64,000 nt of DNA from the NCBI RefSeq assembly GCF_000006565.2, contig NC_031476.1, forward strand, positions 5,145,900 to 5,209,899, written 5' to 3'. Positions 61,507 through 64,000 of this stretch are shown piece after piece. Within the stretch, counting starts at the first letter, position 1, and each line of letters opens with the position of its first letter. The position numbers and the translations under genes are program-made. Source of the DNA: Toxoplasma gondii ME49. Taxonomy: Eukaryota > Apicomplexa > Conoidasida > Eucoccidiorida > Sarcocystidae. The notes under the pieces are model-generated. The model was not told the DNA's origin and made no database searches. It saw only the letters and a list, made by a program, of their open reading frames with translations.

Positions 61507-63639
61507 TAAATGTTTGCGGATACATGCATATCCTGGGTGTACCACTATTTCATTCCGTGTAGTACGTCCATATGTTTAGATGTGAAGAAGAGAGAGATGG
61601 CATGTATGGTTGATGCTCCAAGCTGTCGGTCAGAGGTCAGCTTCTTTTTGTGTAGCGTATCGGGGTGCTCAAGAGGCTTTTTCTTCGGCGTTCGTTCTCT
61701 CTCCGTTCGTTTTTCGCGTCGTTCTCTTCAGCGCATATGCACACTTCTGTTGGTGTTGAGTTCCACGAGTGAGGGCCTGTGGCGATTGCGTCGCCTTCTT
61801 TTCTCGGATTTTCTCGTTCGTCTCTCTCGAGGAGACGTTTGCACATGCGGGTGTTTTTTCGTCGTTCTTTGGCTCACTTTCTCCTTTGTTTTTTCCAGGA
61901 TCGTCGCACGCACACCGGCGTCCTCGAGTTCGTTGCGGAGGAAGGAACTTGCCACTTTCCTTACTGGGCAAGTGCTCAAGGGTGAAGCGGGAATCCGTTC
62001 AGTGAATCTAAAAACTCGGCGAATCTGTTGCCTTCTGGTTTCCTGTCCTCAGTGACCGTTGCCTCTCTTCAAGCCGCGCGTCTGCGGGTGGCGTCGAAGC
62101 GCGGCGTTTTCTCTGGGAGACAAAACAAGTCACAGAGCAGTGGGAGACCTTGTGACCCTTCGAGGGATTGCTGAGAAGAAAACCGTTTCTCCCGCGTCTA
62201 AGGTTGACACCCCACACAGTTTTCGTCGATCTGAAGAAGGCGCAACAGTCCTTCACCTGCTCATGCGTGGATGTTGAGAGGCCTCGAGGGTGCATGTTGT
62301 GGGCGTCCGTACCTGTCCGAAAGCCGCTTCGTGTACGACCGCGAATGCACAACAGGTCCACCTTCTCTCCAGAACCTGTCGGATTTGCGGAGACGCTTGT
62401 CCCCGTTCTCTGCTTTGCAGATGATGCAAAATTTGGGACTGGAAGAAGGAGACATCGTCCGAGTCCGGAACATCAGCTTGCCGAAAGGCACCTTCGTCGA
62501 GCTTCAACCGGTCACCACTGAGTTCCTTCAAGTTTCCAATCCAAGAGCTGTGTATGTCCTCTCGCACGCAGTTGCACTTGCAGCGTCCTACAGTCGTCTA
62601 TGTTCCTTCACAGACAGACAAGTCCCCACTTACCTCTGCAACCATCTTCATGCCCCTCTTCAGATGCTTCGACTTCTCCATCTGTCCGTTCGCATCTCTC
62701 TGTAGCGTCCCTTCTGTTCGCATACACGTTTGCATCGATCTATCCCCATACATCTATGCTTGCAGGGTGTCTGGATGGATATACTCATAAAGGTAAACAG
62801 TTACGCATGGCGATCTGAACGGGATCTGGGTTGCTCTGTATGCAGGTCCCTGTCTTGATTAAACACTCTGGTTTGACTGCGTATATAACTATATCTCTTC
62901 ATTTATTTACAAGGTTCACGGATGCTGGTGCAGATGTTTACTGAGTGCCCAGAGTTCCCGATGAGAGCGTCCCAGAGAGAAGTTGAGTGACGCTTGGCAC
63001 ACGAGGAAATCGGATTTCTCCGCAAGCGAGTCTCGCTGCGTTTCCAGGCTGGAGGTGGCGCTCAGAGGCTACGCCGCGCTGACCGTGGGGGACCTGATTT
63101 ACTTGCCCTTTCTAGACAAGGGATTCCAGCTTCTCGTCACGGTAGGGAGCGGCGACAGCGAAGAAGAGTCTGCGCAAACGAAGGAGACGCGCGAGGAAGA
63201 AGACAAGCAGACAGTTCCGAGGGAGAAGAAGACAAGGTCTGGAAGAGAATATGTGAAAGAAAGACAGTCCAGACACACAAAGAACATCCATCTGGCGACA
63301 GCGATTGAAGACTCTGAAGCTGAAGGCTTTGTTTGCCAAACTTTGAGGAGGCTTGAACATCCAGGACGAGGTGGCGGACATAGCTGTTTATTTGATCTTT
63401 TCTCCTGGTTTCCTCAGGATCTCCGGCCGGCACCTGCAGTGTCGATAATCGAAACAGACATGGAGGTTGAATTCAAGGCTCCAGAGGGCTACGTTGAGCC
63501 GACCGTTCGAGCCAAGCAGAGCACGTCTGGTGCGAGAACAAGAAAAAAATCCTCTTCATCTGTCACCAACCTGACTTCCCGTTGTTTCTCGCACAACCCT
63601 GTTCTCTTCCTCACAAGTTGTGGATATCTGCTCCCCTAG
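60054..63639 (+). CDS. UFD1: Ubiquitin fusion degradation protein 1 (UFD1), 3' end uncertain
   Basis: UFD1 pairs with NPL4 as a cofactor of the CDC48/p97 ATPase and helps unfold ubiquitylated proteins, for example in ER-associated degradation. Exons are 60054-60189, 60625-60710, 61899-61967, 62421-62551, 63048-63141 and 63418 onward; phases all agree. The double-psi barrel sequence is complete: NK joined to [21 protein letters not shown], then [23 protein letters not shown] joined to [37 protein letters not shown] joined to [19 protein letters not shown], and [19 protein letters not shown]. The intron after PYW starts with GCAAGT and not GT. In the last exon the frame runs to a stop at 63637-63639 (245 residues), but the NPL4/p97-binding C-terminal tail expected for about 300 residues is missing. 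A GT at 63530 in phase 1 and an acceptor-like GGTTCTGCAG ending at 63983 suggest the gene may continue past the window. Confidence 0.92.
60320..60382. repeat. TA microsatellite in UFD1 intron 1
   Basis: TA tracts are interrupted by AATACAAAATACATG in the intron 60190-60624. Confidence 0.9.
60952..61118. repeat. TA / ATACAT microsatellite zone in UFD1 intron 2
   Basis: Several TA runs of 12-20 bp are separated by short unique stretches, within the intron 60711-61898. Confidence 0.85.
61462..61504. repeat. TA microsatellite in UFD1 intron 2
   Basis: A nearly perfect (TA)n tract of about 38 bp follows ACATGCA, the third such tract in the same intron. Confidence 0.9.
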
Positions 63640-64000
63640 GAAATGTTGTTTTCCATCCAGAGCTGCCGCCTGTCTCAGAGAATTCCTCGTTTTCTCTCGA
63701 TCCTCCAGTTGGGAGTCTTCTCGGCAAAAGCGTTGTTTCTTTCCTTCGTTTGCGGCTTCCGTCGATCCCCCAGCGTCTCTCAGTCAGTCCCCCCTGTAAA
63801 GCCTAGAACTCTAGATGTCTGTTGCCTTGCTTTACCGATCATCTTTCTCTCTCTCCCAGTTTTTTTCTTCGCGCGCGTCCACTCGCGAGCAGAGAACGGC
63901 CTCTGGTGGATTCGCTGCATTTGCTCATCTCGCGCTTTCTCTGTTCTCGACTTCCTTTCTTCGTCTCTCCCTCGGTTCTGCAGCCAGTTTCGCTTTGCTC
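63640..64000. other. UFD1 3' flank or last intron
   Basis: This is pyrimidine-rich DNA ending in CTCCCTCGGTTCTGCAG at 63983, which looks like a splice acceptor. If so, it is an intron and the next UFD1 exon begins at 63984; otherwise it is 3' flank. Confidence 0.45.

Overview
This window looks like nuclear DNA of a coccidian apicomplexan, most likely Toxoplasma gondii or a close relative (Hammondia, Neospora). The evidence is the gene style: very large proteins with poly-Ser and Glu/Arg low-complexity inserts, many GT-AG introns of roughly 0.1-1.2 kb with strong pyrimidine tracts, pyrimidine-rich 5' leaders, TGCATGC motifs, TA microsatellites, and two degenerate nuclear copies of mitochondrial cox1 (NUMTs). 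There are no bacterial operons, phage genes, IS elements or CRISPR arrays.

Layout. (1) <1-31526, + strand: the 3' part of a giant HECT-type E3 ubiquitin ligase gene (about 9000 residues inside the window) with an interrupted SPRY domain, a UBA domain, a split LamG/concanavalin-like domain and a C-terminal HECT domain spread over six exons. Its first visible exon is stop-free for about 20 kb. (2) 31527-34453: convergent intergenic region with TA repeats and one cox1 NUMT. (3) 34454-43424, - strand: an eight-exon gene for an unrecognised 1571-residue protein rich in predicted helix, possibly an organellar helical-repeat protein. (4) 43425-44691: divergent promoter region carrying an 18-bp perfect palindrome built on TGCATGC. 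(5) 44692-45877, +: PPIL1-type cyclophilin, two exons. (6) 45878-49313: gene-poor, with a second cox1 NUMT. (7) 49314-51381, +: gamma-glutamyl phosphate reductase, two exons. (8) 51382-54933: gene-poor DNA ending in a pyrimidine-rich leader. (9) 54934-56967, +: TRM112, four exons. (10) 56968-60053: intergenic. (11) 60054-63639 or beyond, +: UFD1, at least six exons, with one intron that appears to use a GC-AG splice pair.

Functional links. The two ends of the window both belong to the ubiquitin system: the HECT ligase attaches ubiquitin, and UFD1 (with NPL4 and CDC48/p97) extracts ubiquitylated substrates. The genes between them serve splicing (PPIL1), proline synthesis (gamma-glutamyl phosphate reductase) and methyltransferase activation in translation and tRNA/rRNA modification (TRM112). 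I see no sign that these neighbours are co-regulated beyond the divergent promoter.

Exon boundaries were set by hand from splice consensus, reading phase and family conservation. All junctions given for the minus-strand gene, cyclophilin, the reductase, TRM112, UFD1 and the HECT part of the giant gene keep phase. The junction after the 20-kb exon, the true 5' end of the giant gene and the 3' end of UFD1 remain unresolved.
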